Source: Micromonospora sp. WMMD1102 (GTDB lineage: Bacteria; Actinomycetota; Actinomycetes; Mycobacteriales; Micromonosporaceae). Taken from it: a stretch of 64,000 bases of DNA. A model generated the notes under the pieces. It saw nothing but the letters and a program-made list of their open reading frames with translations. It was not told the DNA's origin and did not search any database. The translations under genes and the position numbers were made by a program. Shown here piece by piece: positions 24,538 to 33,500 of the stretch. Location: contig NZ_JARUBN010000001.1 in NCBI RefSeq assembly GCF_029626265.1, positions 8,559,001-8,623,000 on the forward strand, in the 5' to 3' direction. Each line of letters begins with the position of its first letter. Positions within the stretch are counted from its first letter, which is position 1.

Positions 24538-25227
24538 GTGTCCGAGGTAAAGATCAGCGCCGAGCCCCGTACCGAGTTCGGCAAGGGTGGTGCCCGTCGT
24601 ACCCGCCGGGCCGGTAAGGTGCCCGCCGTGCTGTACGGCCACGGCGAAAAGCCCAAGCACATCGCGCTGCCCGCGCGTGAGTTCGCCGCCGCCATCCGGC
24701 ACGGTGGCGCCAACCAGTTGTTCGCGATCGAGATCAGTGACGGCACCCAGGCGCTCGCGCTGCCGAAGGCCATCCAGCGTGACCCGATCAAGGACACGCT
24801 CGAGCACATCGACCTGCTGCTGGTCCGGCGGGGCGAGAAGGTCACCGTCGACGTGCCGGTGCAGCTGACCGGCGAGGCGGCCCGGGACACCCTGGTCGTG
24901 CACGAGCGGGACACCCTGTCGGTGACCGCCGACGCGACCCGGCTGCCGGAGGGCTTCGAGGTCTCGATCGAGGGCCTCGAGGTCGGCTCCCAGGTGACCG
25001 CGGCCGACGTGCGGCTGCCGCAGGGTGTGGAGTTGGCCGCCGACCCGGAGCAGATCCTCGCGCTCGTCACCCAGGCGCCGACGGCCGAGCAGATGGCCGC
25101 CGAGGCCGGCGAGGAGCCGACCGAGGAGGCCGAGGAGGAGGCCGGTGCCGAGGGCCCCGGTGCCGAGGCCGCCGAGGCCGAGGGCGACAACGAGGGTGCG
25201 CCCGAGCAGGCCGCCGCCCAGGCCTGA
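24538..25227 (+). CDS. rplY: 50S ribosomal protein L25 / general stress protein Ctc
   Basis: A 229-codon long-form L25 (TL5/CTC type). The N-terminal 5S-rRNA-binding domain has EPRTEFGKGGARRTRRAGKVPAVLYG and IQRDPIKDTLEHIDLLLV; the beta-rich C-terminal domain has GLEVGSQVTAADVRLPQGVEL. The protein ends in an acidic Glu/Ala-rich tail of about 50 residues. The start codon is GTG 24538 after AGGAG. The gene lies between prs and pth, the standard actinobacterial order, and is followed by a strong terminator. Confidence 0.96.
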   Translation: MSEVKISAEPRTEFGKGGARRTRRAGKVPAVLYGHGEKPKHIALPAREFAAAIRHGGANQLFAIEISDGTQALALPKAIQRDPIKDTLEHIDLLLVRRGEKVTVDVPVQLTGEAARDTLVVHERDTLSVTADATRLPEGFEVSIEGLEVGSQVTAADVRLPQGVELAADPEQILALVTQAPTAEQMAAEAGEEPTEEAEEEAGAEGPGAEAAEAEGDNEGAPEQAAAQA

Positions 25228-25241
25228 GCCACGACCGTCTG

Positions 25242-25273
25242 ACAGGCGCCCCCGGACGTTCGGGGGCGCCTGT
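25242..25273 (+). terminator. Rho-independent-type terminator after rplY
   Basis: A perfect 13-bp stem: ACAGGCGCCCCCG (25242-25254) pairs with CGGGGGCGCCTGT (25261-25273) around a six-base loop, beginning 14 bases after the rplY stop. A short pyrimidine-rich tail follows. Confidence 0.85.
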
Positions 25274-25354
25274 TCGCCTTACGAGGACCGCCCACCGGCC
25301 GCCCGCATCCGCGTCGCCGAAGGGGCCGGGAAGTGAGAACTGGGGGAGAGCGGC

Positions 25355-25945
25355 GTGGCGGAGGAGCTTGGACCGTGGTTGCTGGTCGGTCTCGGCAACC
25401 CCGGCAAGGAGTACGCGCGGCACCGGCACAACGTCGGCTTCATGGTGGCCGACCTGCTCGCCGAGCGGATCGGTGCCAGGTTCGGCCGGCATCGGCGGGC
25501 GGTCGCCGAGGTGGCCGAGGGGCGGCTCGGGTTCGGCGGGCCGAAGCTGGTGCTGGCGAAGCCGACGACCTACATGAACCTCTCCGGCGGGCCGGTGACC
25601 GCGCTCGCACAGTTCTACAAGGTGCCGGTGGATCAAATCGTCGCCGTGCACGACGAGCTGGACATCCCGTACGGGCAGATCCGGTTGAAGCAGGGCGGTG
25701 GCGAGGGCGGGCACAACGGGCTGCGCTCGATGTCGAAGTCGCTGGGGACCAAGGACTACCTGCGGGTGCGGTTCGGGATCGGGCGGCCGCCGGGGCGGCA
25801 GGACCCGGCCGACTTCGTACTCTCGGATTTCTCCACCGTGGAGCGCAAGGAGCTGGAGTTCCTGGTGGACCGGGCGGCCGACGCGGCGGAGACGGTCGTG
25901 AGCCGGGGCCTGGAGTGGGCGCAGAACGCCTACCACGGCGGCTGA
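25355..25945 (+). CDS. pth: Peptidyl-tRNA hydrolase
   Basis: A 196-codon Pth enzyme that recycles peptidyl-tRNA released by ribosome drop-off. Motifs are [22 protein letters not shown] (catalytic His in RHNVG), [38 protein letters not shown] and [20 protein letters not shown]. The start codon is GTG 25355. It lies downstream of rplY, separated by a terminator, so it probably has its own promoter in the 80-base gap. Confidence 0.97.
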   Translation: MAEELGPWLLVGLGNPGKEYARHRHNVGFMVADLLAERIGARFGRHRRAVAEVAEGRLGFGGPKLVLAKPTTYMNLSGGPVTALAQFYKVPVDQIVAVHDELDIPYGQIRLKQGGGEGGHNGLRSMSKSLGTKDYLRVRFGIGRPPGRQDPADFVLSDFSTVERKELEFLVDRAADAAETVVSRGLEWAQNAYHGG

Positions 25946-26022
25946 CGTTCACCTCCGGGCGCCGGTCGCCGGTGGTGCGCGGCGGGACCGGTAGTCTGTG
26001 CCGCGGGGTGAGGAGGCTAACA

Positions 26023-26076
26023 ATGATCCCGTGTCAGGTGGCCGGCCACGACGGCTTTCCGGAGGTGTGCCGATGA
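26023..26076 (+). CDS. Short upstream ORF with two Cys codons before cysQ
   Basis: ATG 26023 lies 6 bases after a consensus AGGAGG (26011-26016) and opens a 17-codon frame, MIPCQVAGHDGFPEVCR, whose TGA (26074-26076) overlaps the cysQ ATG (26073-26075). A candidate -10 box (TAGTCT, near 25993) lies just upstream. The strong ribosome site and the ATGA overlap suggest that it is translated and coupled to cysQ. Two Cys codons, the second only two codons before the stop, make a Cys-tRNA-sensing leader conceivable, since Cys-rich leader ORFs regulate sulfur genes in mycobacteria. Not tested. Confidence 0.5.
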   Translation: MIPCQVAGHDGFPEVCR

Positions 26077-26936
26077 CCGCGCCGCCCGTGATCGACGGTG
26101 AGTTCGCCCGTTGGCTGGCCGGCCGGGCCGGCCAGGCGCTGCTGGAACTGCGGGACGAGCTCGGCTTCGCCGATCCCGGGGCGTTGAAGGCGGCCGGCGA
26201 CAAGGTCTCGCACGAGCTTCTCCGCACCGAGCTGGCCCGGTGGCGGCCGGCCGACGCGGTGCTCTCCGAGGAGGACGAGGGGGCCCGGCTGGCCTGGGCC
26301 GCGGGGGCCGAGCCGGAGGTGGCGCCCCGACTCGGCGCCGACCGGGTCTGGATCATCGACCCGCTGGACGGCACCCGGGAGTTCTCCGAGGAGGGCCGGG
26401 CGGACTGGGCGGTGCACGTGGCGCTCTGGTCCCGCCGGGCCGGGACCGCGCACGGGCTGGTCGCCGGTGCGGTCGGGCTGCCCGCCCAGCACCGGGTGGT
26501 CGCCACCGACCAGCCACCGGCGTACCCGCCGATGACGCTGCCGACGGCGGCCGGGCAGACCGGGTCGACCGAGTCGGACGGCGCCGGCCGGCGGGTCAGG
26601 CTGGCGGCGAGCCGGAGCCGGCCGCCGGTCTTCCTCACCGACCTGGCCGCCGAGATCGGCGCCGAGCTGGTGCCGATGGGCTCGGCCGGCGCGAAGATCG
26701 CCGCCGTGATCAGCGGCGAGGTCGACGGGTACGTGCACGCGGGCGGCCAGTACGAGTGGGATTCGGCGGCGCCGGTCGCTGTGGCGACGGCCACCGGGCT
26801 TTTCGCTTCCCGTATCGACGGATCCGCGCTGAAATACAACCAGCCCGATCCCCGATTGCCGGATCTCGTGGTGTGCCGCAAGGATCTCGCTCCCCGGTTG
26901 CTCGCAGCGTTGCAGCAGCACCTCCGGGTAGCCTAG
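26073..26936 (+). CDS. cysQ: 3'(2'),5'-bisphosphate nucleotidase CysQ
   Basis: A 287-codon inositol-monophosphatase-fold enzyme that removes the 3'-phosphate from PAP/PAPS and so controls sulfur assimilation. Metal-site motifs are SEEDEG, WIIDPLDGTREF (DPxDGT) and the C-terminal EWDSAAPVAVATATG. ATG 26073 follows GGAGG by 7 bases and overlaps the stop of the short upstream ORF. It is followed by cysD and cysN, so the three genes form a sulfate-activation unit. Confidence 0.92.
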   Translation: MTAPPVIDGEFARWLAGRAGQALLELRDELGFADPGALKAAGDKVSHELLRTELARWRPADAVLSEEDEGARLAWAAGAEPEVAPRLGADRVWIIDPLDGTREFSEEGRADWAVHVALWSRRAGTAHGLVAGAVGLPAQHRVVATDQPPAYPPMTLPTAAGQTGSTESDGAGRRVRLAASRSRPPVFLTDLAAEIGAELVPMGSAGAKIAAVISGEVDGYVHAGGQYEWDSAAPVAVATATGLFASRIDGSALKYNQPDPRLPDLVVCRKDLAPRLLAALQQHLRVA

Positions 26937-26981
26937 GCCGGGCGATGGCGACTTAACCGACCGGGAGGATCTGGAATTCCC

Positions 26982-27041
26982 ATGGGCGAGCAGCACGGGC
27001 GAGGGTCGGCATGCGCCGGAACGGGCGGGGTGACGGCATGA
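26982..27041 (+). CDS. Second short upstream ORF, overlapping the cysD start
   Basis: ATG 26982 opens a 19-codon frame (MGEQHGRGSACAGTGGVTA) with one Cys codon. Its TGA (27039-27041) overlaps the preferred cysD ATG (27038-27040). A GGGAGG site lies about 13 bases upstream, longer than ideal spacing. The same stop-start overlap as at cysQ is the main reason to list it; it could be chance. Confidence 0.3.
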   Translation: MGEQHGRGSACAGTGGVTA

Positions 27042-27949
27042 CGTCACCCGCTGCCTACCGGGTCTCGCATCTCGACGCGCTGGAATCCGAGAGCGTCTTC
27101 GTCATCCGCGAGGTGGTCGCCGAGCTGGAGCGGCCGGTGCTGCTCTTCTCCGGCGGCAAGGACTCGATCGTCATGCTCCGGCTGGCCGAGAAGGCGTTCG
27201 CGCCGGCCCGGATCCCGTTCCCGGTGATGCACGTCGACACCGGGCACAACTTCCCCGAGGTGCTCGAATACCGCGACCGCCGGGTGGCCGAGCTGGGGCT
27301 GCAACTGGTGGTGGCCAGCGTGCCGGAGGCGTTGGAGTCCGGGCTGGTGCAGGAGCCGGCCGACGGGATGCGCAACCGGATCCAGACGCCGGTGCTGCTC
27401 GACGCCGTGGAGAAGTACCGTTTCGACGCGCTCTTCGGCGGCGCCCGACGGGACGAGGAGAAGGCCCGGGCCAAGGAGCGGGTGTTCAGCTTCCGCGACG
27501 ACTTCGGCCAGTGGGACCCGAAGAACCAGCGCCCCGAACTCTGGTCGCTCTACAACGGTCGGCACCACCCCGGCGAGTCGATCCGGGTCTTCCCGCTGTC
27601 GAACTGGACCGAGCTGGACATCTGGCACTACATCGCCCGGGAGGGGCTCGCCCTGCCGTCGATCTACTTCGCGCACGAGCGGGAGGTCGTCGAGCGGGAC
27701 GGCATGCTCTACGCGGTGAACGAGTTCATCCGGCCCCGGGCCGGCGAAACGCCCTTCGTCGAGCAGGTGCGCTACCGCACCGTCGGCGACGCGTCGTGCA
27801 CGGCGGCGGTCCGCTCGGTGGCGGACACCGTCGAGTTGGTGATCGACGAGGTGGCGGCGACCCGGATCACCGAACGCGGTGCCACCCGGGGCGACGACCG
27901 GGTCAGCGAGGCGGCGATGGAAGATCGCAAGCGGGAAGGGTACTTCTGA
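27038..27949 (+). CDS. cysD: Sulfate adenylyltransferase subunit 2
   Basis: A 303-codon PP-loop enzyme; with CysN it makes adenosine 5'-phosphosulfate from sulfate and ATP. Motifs are VLLFSGGKDSIVMLRLAEKAF (SGGKDS PP-loop), MHVDTGHNFPEV, FGGARRDEEKARAKER and FPLSNWTELDIWHYI. I use ATG 27038 (MTSPAAYRVSHLDALE), which matches family openings; ATG 27011 is nine codons upstream with a GAGGG site and cannot be excluded. The cysN ATG begins 1 base after this gene's stop. Confidence 0.95.
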   Translation: MTSPAAYRVSHLDALESESVFVIREVVAELERPVLLFSGGKDSIVMLRLAEKAFAPARIPFPVMHVDTGHNFPEVLEYRDRRVAELGLQLVVASVPEALESGLVQEPADGMRNRIQTPVLLDAVEKYRFDALFGGARRDEEKARAKERVFSFRDDFGQWDPKNQRPELWSLYNGRHHPGESIRVFPLSNWTELDIWHYIAREGLALPSIYFAHEREVVERDGMLYAVNEFIRPRAGETPFVEQVRYRTVGDASCTAAVRSVADTVELVIDEVAATRITERGATRGDDRVSEAAMEDRKREGYF

Positions 27950-27950
27950 G

Positions 27951-29243
27951 ATGACCGCGACCGTGGTCCCACCGGCCGAGGCCCGCGCGATGGACCTGCT
28001 CCGGTTCGCCACCGCCGGCAGCGTCGACGACGGCAAGTCGACCCTGATCGGCCGGCTGCTCTACGACACCAAGTCGCTCTTCACCGACCAGCTCGAAGCG
28101 GTCGAGGCGGTGAGCGCGGCGCGGGGCGACGAGTACACCAACCTGGCGTTGCTCACCGACGGGCTGCGGGCCGAGCGGGAGCAGGGCATCACCATCGACG
28201 TGGCGTACCGGTACTTCGCCACCCCCCGGCGGAAGTTCATCATCGCCGACACCCCCGGGCACATCCAGTACACCCGGAACATGGTGACCGGGGCGTCCAC
28301 CGCCGACCTGGCGCTGATCCTGGTCGACGCCCGGAAGGGGCTGGTCGAGCAGTCCCGCCGGCACGCCTTCCTCTGCTCGCTGCTCCGGGTGCCGCACCTC
28401 GTGTTCTGCGTCAACAAGATGGACCTGGTCGACTGGTCCCAGGAGGTCTTCGAGCGGATCGCGGACGAGTTCACCGCGTTCGCGGCCAAGCTCGACGTGC
28501 CGGACCTGACCGTGGTGCCGATCTCGGCCCTGCACGGCGACAACATCGTCAGCCGCTCCGACAACTCGCCCTGGTACGAGGGCCCGTCCCTGCTGCATCA
28601 CCTGGAGCACGTGCACATCGCCAGCGACCGCAACCTGGTCGACGTACGGTTCCCGGTGCAGTACGTGGTCCGTCCACAGTCGACGACGGTCACCGACTAC
28701 CGGGGCTATGCCGGGCAGGTCGCCTCGGGGGTGCTGAAGCCGGGCGACGAGGTGATGGTGCTGCCGTCCGGGTTCACCAGCCGGATCGCCGCGATCGAGA
28801 CCGCCGACGGACCGGTCGAGCAGGCGTTCCCGCCGATGTCGGTGACGGTACGCCTCACCGACGAGATCGACATCTCCCGGGGCGACCTGATCTGCCGGCC
28901 GCACAACGCCCCGGCGGTCGCCCAGGACATCGAGGCGATGCTCTGCTGGATGGACGAGACGAAGCCGTTGCGGGTCGGCGGCAAGTACGCCATCAAGCAC
29001 ACCACCCGGTCCGCTCGGGCGGTGGTGCGCGGCCTGCAGTACCGGCTCGACGTCAACTCGCTGCACCGGGACGAGTCCGCCGCCGAGCTGAAACTCAACG
29101 AGATCGGCCGGGTACGGCTGCGGACGACGGTGCCGCTGCTCGCCGACGAGTACCGGCGAAACCGGACCACCGGCGGCTTCATCGTGATCGACGAGTCGAC
29201 GAACCGTACGGTCGGCGCCGGCATGATCGTCGAGACCGGCTGA
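27951..29243 (+). CDS. cysN: Sulfate adenylyltransferase subunit 1 (GTPase)
   Basis: A 430-codon translation-factor-type GTPase that drives CysD. G1 is GSVDDGKSTLIGRLLYD, G3 is DTPGHIQYTRNMVTGAS and G4 is NKMDLVD, followed by EF-Tu-like domains 2 and 3. No APS-kinase (CysC) domain is fused, so APS kinase, or direct APS reduction, must be provided elsewhere. Start ATG 27951 is 1 base after the cysD stop. A hairpin terminator follows. Confidence 0.95.
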   Translation: MTATVVPPAEARAMDLLRFATAGSVDDGKSTLIGRLLYDTKSLFTDQLEAVEAVSAARGDEYTNLALLTDGLRAEREQGITIDVAYRYFATPRRKFIIADTPGHIQYTRNMVTGASTADLALILVDARKGLVEQSRRHAFLCSLLRVPHLVFCVNKMDLVDWSQEVFERIADEFTAFAAKLDVPDLTVVPISALHGDNIVSRSDNSPWYEGPSLLHHLEHVHIASDRNLVDVRFPVQYVVRPQSTTVTDYRGYAGQVASGVLKPGDEVMVLPSGFTSRIAAIETADGPVEQAFPPMSVTVRLTDEIDISRGDLICRPHNAPAVAQDIEAMLCWMDETKPLRVGGKYAIKHTTRSARAVVRGLQYRLDVNSLHRDESAAELKLNEIGRVRLRTTVPLLADEYRRNRTTGGFIVIDESTNRTVGAGMIVETG

Positions 29244-29289
29244 CTCCGGTCGCCTCCGGCCCCTTGCTGACCTGGCGCCGCCACTGACC

Positions 29290-29327
29290 TGGCCGGGGCC
29301 CCTCCCGCTCGGGAAGGTCCCCGGCCA
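29290..29327. terminator. Bidirectional hairpin terminator
   Basis: TGGCCGGGG (29290-29298) pairs with CCCCGGCCA (29319-29327); the interior (CCCTCCC...GGGAAGG) extends pairing partly. It lies between cysN and the convergent minus-strand gene and probably serves both. Confidence 0.7.
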
Positions 29328-29345
29328 CGCCGTGGTCGAGGTCGG

Positions 29346-30170
29346 TCAGGGCAGTTGGCCCGGCCGGTCGACGATCGCGACCCGGAGCAGCGCCGACGCG
29401 GAGTGCAGCGACTCCTTGCCGTCAGGCAGGTGCGACAACCGGGTACCGAGGTAGGCGTGGGTGTCCCGGTCGAAGATGAGGTCGTAGTGAGCGCCGATCA
29501 CACCAGGCATCCGAATCGCCACCCCGTGCCGGCCGGCCGCGTCCACCACGTCATCCGAGACGACAACCGCTCCGGGCTCCTCCGCCAGCAGTTCGAAGAG
29601 CGCGGCCAGCGCTCGGGGCGGCACATAGCCGTCGAGCATCGACCGCGCGGTGACGTACGGCATGTGGTCGGACGACGCATCCTCGTCGGCGCCCTCCGGC
29701 AGATGCAGCTCGACCGGGTGCTCACGGAGGTATCGGAGCAGCTCGTCCGGGTCGATGGGCAGGTCGCCGTGGTACGCGGGCGGCGGGAACGCGTCGAGTT
29801 TCTTGTCGGGGTCCGCGGGGTCGTCCAGACGGAGCACCTCCAGTTCGCTCCACCCGTCCGGCTCGGTCTCCGACTGGTGTCGCCGTTGAGTGTGTGCCAC
29901 TCCGCCGGCCGATGTCCACAGCTGCACCCGGCCAGTCACGTACGGTCCCGTGCCCGGCTTGTCCTGCGACGTTGCCAGGACTTCCGTGAAGACGTACTGG
30001 CCGGGGCGGGCGGTGAGTTCGGGCTGCTGCCGCGCGGCAGAGGCCGCCAGGCGGAAGATCTCCGACGCGCTCGCCGTGGGCGGCGGCTGGTCGCCCGCCT
30101 CCATCGTCTGGACCGCCAGCACACCGACGGTCAGGGCGGCCGCCAGCCGAATGCGCCGGCGAGCCGCCAA
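29346..30170 (-). CDS. CU044_5270-like membrane-anchored protein, possibly 5'-truncated
   Basis: A 274-codon protein beginning with a basic stretch and one membrane helix (RRRIRLAAALTVGVLAVQTM), then an exported domain with TASASEIFRLAASAA, QYVFTEVLA and GVAIRMPGVIGAHYDLIFDRDTHAYLGTR. This layout matches the CU044_5270 family, which is usually encoded beside an ECF sigma factor and carries a cytoplasmic N-terminal segment of about 40 residues. Here only TTG 30170 is available as a start before an in-frame TGA upstream, and no sigma-factor gene is adjacent, so the N-terminus may have been lost. Function is unknown; an anti-sigma-like role has been assumed for similar pairs. Confidence 0.65.
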   Translation of the reverse strand: MAARRRIRLAAALTVGVLAVQTMEAGDQPPPTASASEIFRLAASAARQQPELTARPGQYVFTEVLATSQDKPGTGPYVTGRVQLWTSAGGVAHTQRRHQSETEPDGWSELEVLRLDDPADPDKKLDAFPPPAYHGDLPIDPDELLRYLREHPVELHLPEGADEDASSDHMPYVTARSMLDGYVPPRALAALFELLAEEPGAVVVSDDVVDAAGRHGVAIRMPGVIGAHYDLIFDRDTHAYLGTRLSHLPDGKESLHSASALLRVAIVDRPGQLP

Positions 30171-30500
30171 CCGTGCCGGAACCGGGCACGGGCGCCGAGC
30201 GGACGGGCCGCCCGACTCGCTGGCTACCCCGGTCCCCGTTCACACCCCTTCTTCGTACGGCGGTCACCAAGTGTTACTCCTCTCGGCGGAATGGCCGCAG
30301 CCGGCGGCTGACGGTCGTACCCCCTCGACCGGGTCGAACGGGTCACCGAACGAGCCGGCTACCGAGTGCCATCCGCCGATAACCCGAGCGCGCGGGTTGT
30401 CGCGAGGTCACTACGCTGGGGTGCCTGCCGCTGACTTGTCCGGACGAGGCCACAGCGGCGTCGACGTCACACAGCGGGACGGAACAGGAGGCGTGCACCG
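30171..30500 (+). promoter_or_regulatory. Upstream region of pglW
   Basis: I see no gene in these 330 bases. A possible -10 (TACGCT, 30412-30417) lies about 90 bases before pglW, with no clear -35. AGGAGG at 30486-30491 is the pglW ribosome site, 9 bases before the ATG. Confidence 0.4.
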
Positions 30501-33500
30501 ATGCAGGACGCCCGGTGGACGACGATCACGCCGTCGCAGTTCGACCACGAACGGGCCGCGTTGGAGCACATCCGCCGGCTACTGCCCGACGCCGAGCCGT
30601 ACCGCGCCTGGTCGAACTTCACCTTCACCGCCGACACCGGCCACGTCTACGAGATCGACCTGCTGGTGGCAGCTCGGGCCGGCCTCTACCTGATCGAGAT
30701 AAAGAGTCTGCACGGCCGGCTGACCAACAGCGGTCCGAACTGGATCGCCGACAACCAGCGGGACAACCGGGGATCGGTCCGCACCTTCGACAACCCGTTG
30801 CACCTGGCCGACCTCAAGGCCAAGCGACTCCGCTCGCTGCTCGACCGGCAAGCTGCGAAGCAGAAGCTCAAGGTGCGGGTCCCGTTCATCCAGGGGGCGG
30901 TGTTCCTCTCCGCGCCGGACCTCCAGGTCCAGCTCGACGAGCACCAACTGCACGGGGTGTACGGTCCGGAGCCGCACCCGGGGCAGCCGGCCGGGCCGCT
31001 GCCGGGCATCTGGTCAGACCTGCTCGGTGCGCTGCCCCGCGACGAGCGCCGCCAGGTGACCCCGGAGGTGTCGAGGGCGCTGCCCAGGTTGCTCCGGGAG
31101 GTGGGCATCGCGCGGAGCCGCCGCTACGAGCAGGTCGGCTCGTGGCAGCTTCAGGCCAAGCCGTTCGACGTCGGCCCGACCTGGCAGGACCATCTGGCGG
31201 AGCACGCCCAGTTCGCGCACGAGCAGCGCCGGATCCGGATCTATCTCCTGGAGCGCAACTCCGCCAAGGCGGAACGGGCCAGCATCGAGCGGGCCGCCCG
31301 CCGGGAGATGATCGCCCTGCACGGGATCAGCCATCCGGGGATCGTGCAGGTCGACACGATGGAGCCGCACGAGGGCGGCCCGGCGTTGATCTTCCGGCAC
31401 GACCCCCGGGCGGTCCGGCTCGACCACTTCATGGCCCAGTACGGCGAGCGCCTCGACGTCGGCACCCGGATCGGGATGGTCCGGCAGCTGGTGGAGGCGA
31501 TCGGGTACGCCCACGGCCGCCGGCTCTACCACCGCAGCCTTTCGGCCCGGGGTGTCCTGGTCAGGCCGGGCCACCGGCAGCGGGGTGAGCCGGAGGAGGC
31601 GGCCTGGCTGCGCCCGCAGCTCCAGATCAGTGACTGGCAGGCGGCCACCCGCGGGCCCGACTCGGTCGGCGGCAGCGCGGACGCGCTGCGCATCTCCCCG
31701 TCGTCGCGGCTCGGTCCGCACCTGGAGCGCTCCGCCGAGGCATACCTGGCGCCGGAGTTGAGCGCGCCGGCACCGGACCCGGTGGCCCTGGACGTCTTCG
31801 GGCTGGGCACCCTCGCCTATCTGCTGCTCTCCGGTCAACCGCCGGCCGCCAGCCGGGCCGAGCTGCTGGCCAGGCTGGCGAAGGAGGACGGCCTCCGCCC
31901 GTCGTCGACTGTCGACTCCGTCTCCGAGTTCATGGACGAGCTGGTGCAGGCGGCCACCGCGCCGGTGCCGGCCCGCCGGCTCGCCTCCGTGGCCGAGCTG
32001 CTGGAGATGCTGCAACTGGTCGAGGAGGAGTTCACCGCGCCACCGGCGGTTGCCGAGGAGCAGATCGACGTCCTGGAGGCGAAGCTCGGCGACACGGTGC
32101 TCGACTGGCAGATCAGGAAGAAGCTCGGCACCGGTTCGACCTCCCGGGCCTTCCTGGCGGAGAACACCCGGACCGGCGCGCTGGAGGTGCTGAAGGTCGC
32201 ACTCTCCGACGAGAAGGCGGCCCGGTTGAGCCACGAGGCCCAGGTGCTGCGCGGGCTGCACAAGGACTCCCGGGTGATCAGGCTCGCCCGGGAGGAGCCG
32301 ATCGAGGTACCGCCGCGCTGGATGATCGTCCTGGAGCACGCCGGGGAGAAGACGCTCGCCCGCAAGCTCCGCGAGGACGGCCGGCTGACCGTCGACGAGT
32401 TGGAGACGTACTCCGACTATCTGTTCGGGGCGGTCGACCACCTCCAGGGCGAGGGAGTCTTCCACCGGGACATCAAGCCGGACAACATCGCGATCAGGAT
32501 CCGGCCGAACCGCACCCGCCAGCTCGTCCTCTTCGACTTCTCGCTGGCCGCGTTGCCGGTCGACGAGATCGAGGCGGGCACCCCCCGCTATCTCGACCCG
32601 TTCCTCGGCACCACCACCCGGCCCGTCTACGACGAGCAGGCAGAGCGGTACGCGGTCGCGGTCACCCTGCACGAGATGGCCTCCGGTGAGATCCCGGTCT
32701 GGGGTGACGACCTCACCAACCCGCTGCACACCGAGGGGCCGCCGGTGCTGGCGGTCGAGGCGTTCGACCCGGCGATCCGGAGCGCGCTCGTCGGCTTCTT
32801 CCACCGGGCGCTGCACCGGGACGCCGGGCAGCGGCACGCGTCGCTGAAGGAGATGCGGGACGCCTGGCAGCAGGTGTTCCGGCAGTCCGACCACACCGCC
32901 CCGGTCGGCTCGGAGCACCCGGCCGGCTCGGAGCATCCGGATGTCGAGGTCGAGACGACGGTCGCGGACCGGGACGAGGCGGCGGCCAGGGCGACCCGGG
33001 CGACCGTACTCGAAGCTTCCGGGCTGACCCCCCGGGCGGTGTCGGCGGCGCACCGGCTCGACGCGACCACCGTCGGGGACCTGCTCGGCCTGGGCTCGAA
33101 GCAGCTCTTCACTCTGCCGGGTCTGGGCGCCAAGACCCGGGGCGAGTTGCAGCAGCGGTTGCGGGAGTGGCGGGGCCGCCTCGGCGAGCAGGAGTCGGGT
33201 CCGGCGCCGTCGCGGAACCGTGCGGAGGCGCGCGCCGAGATCGCCGCCGAGACGGTACGCGCGGACGAGCGGTCGGGCGCCGACGGCAGGTCGCCGGCGG
33301 ACCTCGCCCGGATCGGGCTGGACGCCGTCACCGCCTTCCTGGTGCCGCAGCACCCGAACCAGAAGCAGGTGGAGGCGGTACGCCTGTTGCTCGGTCTGCC
33401 GGACGAGGCGGGTGCACTGCCGGACCTGCCACCCTGGCCGCTGCAGTCGCAGGTGGCGAAGCGGGTCGGGGTGACCCCTGGCCGGGTGGCGCAGTACCTG

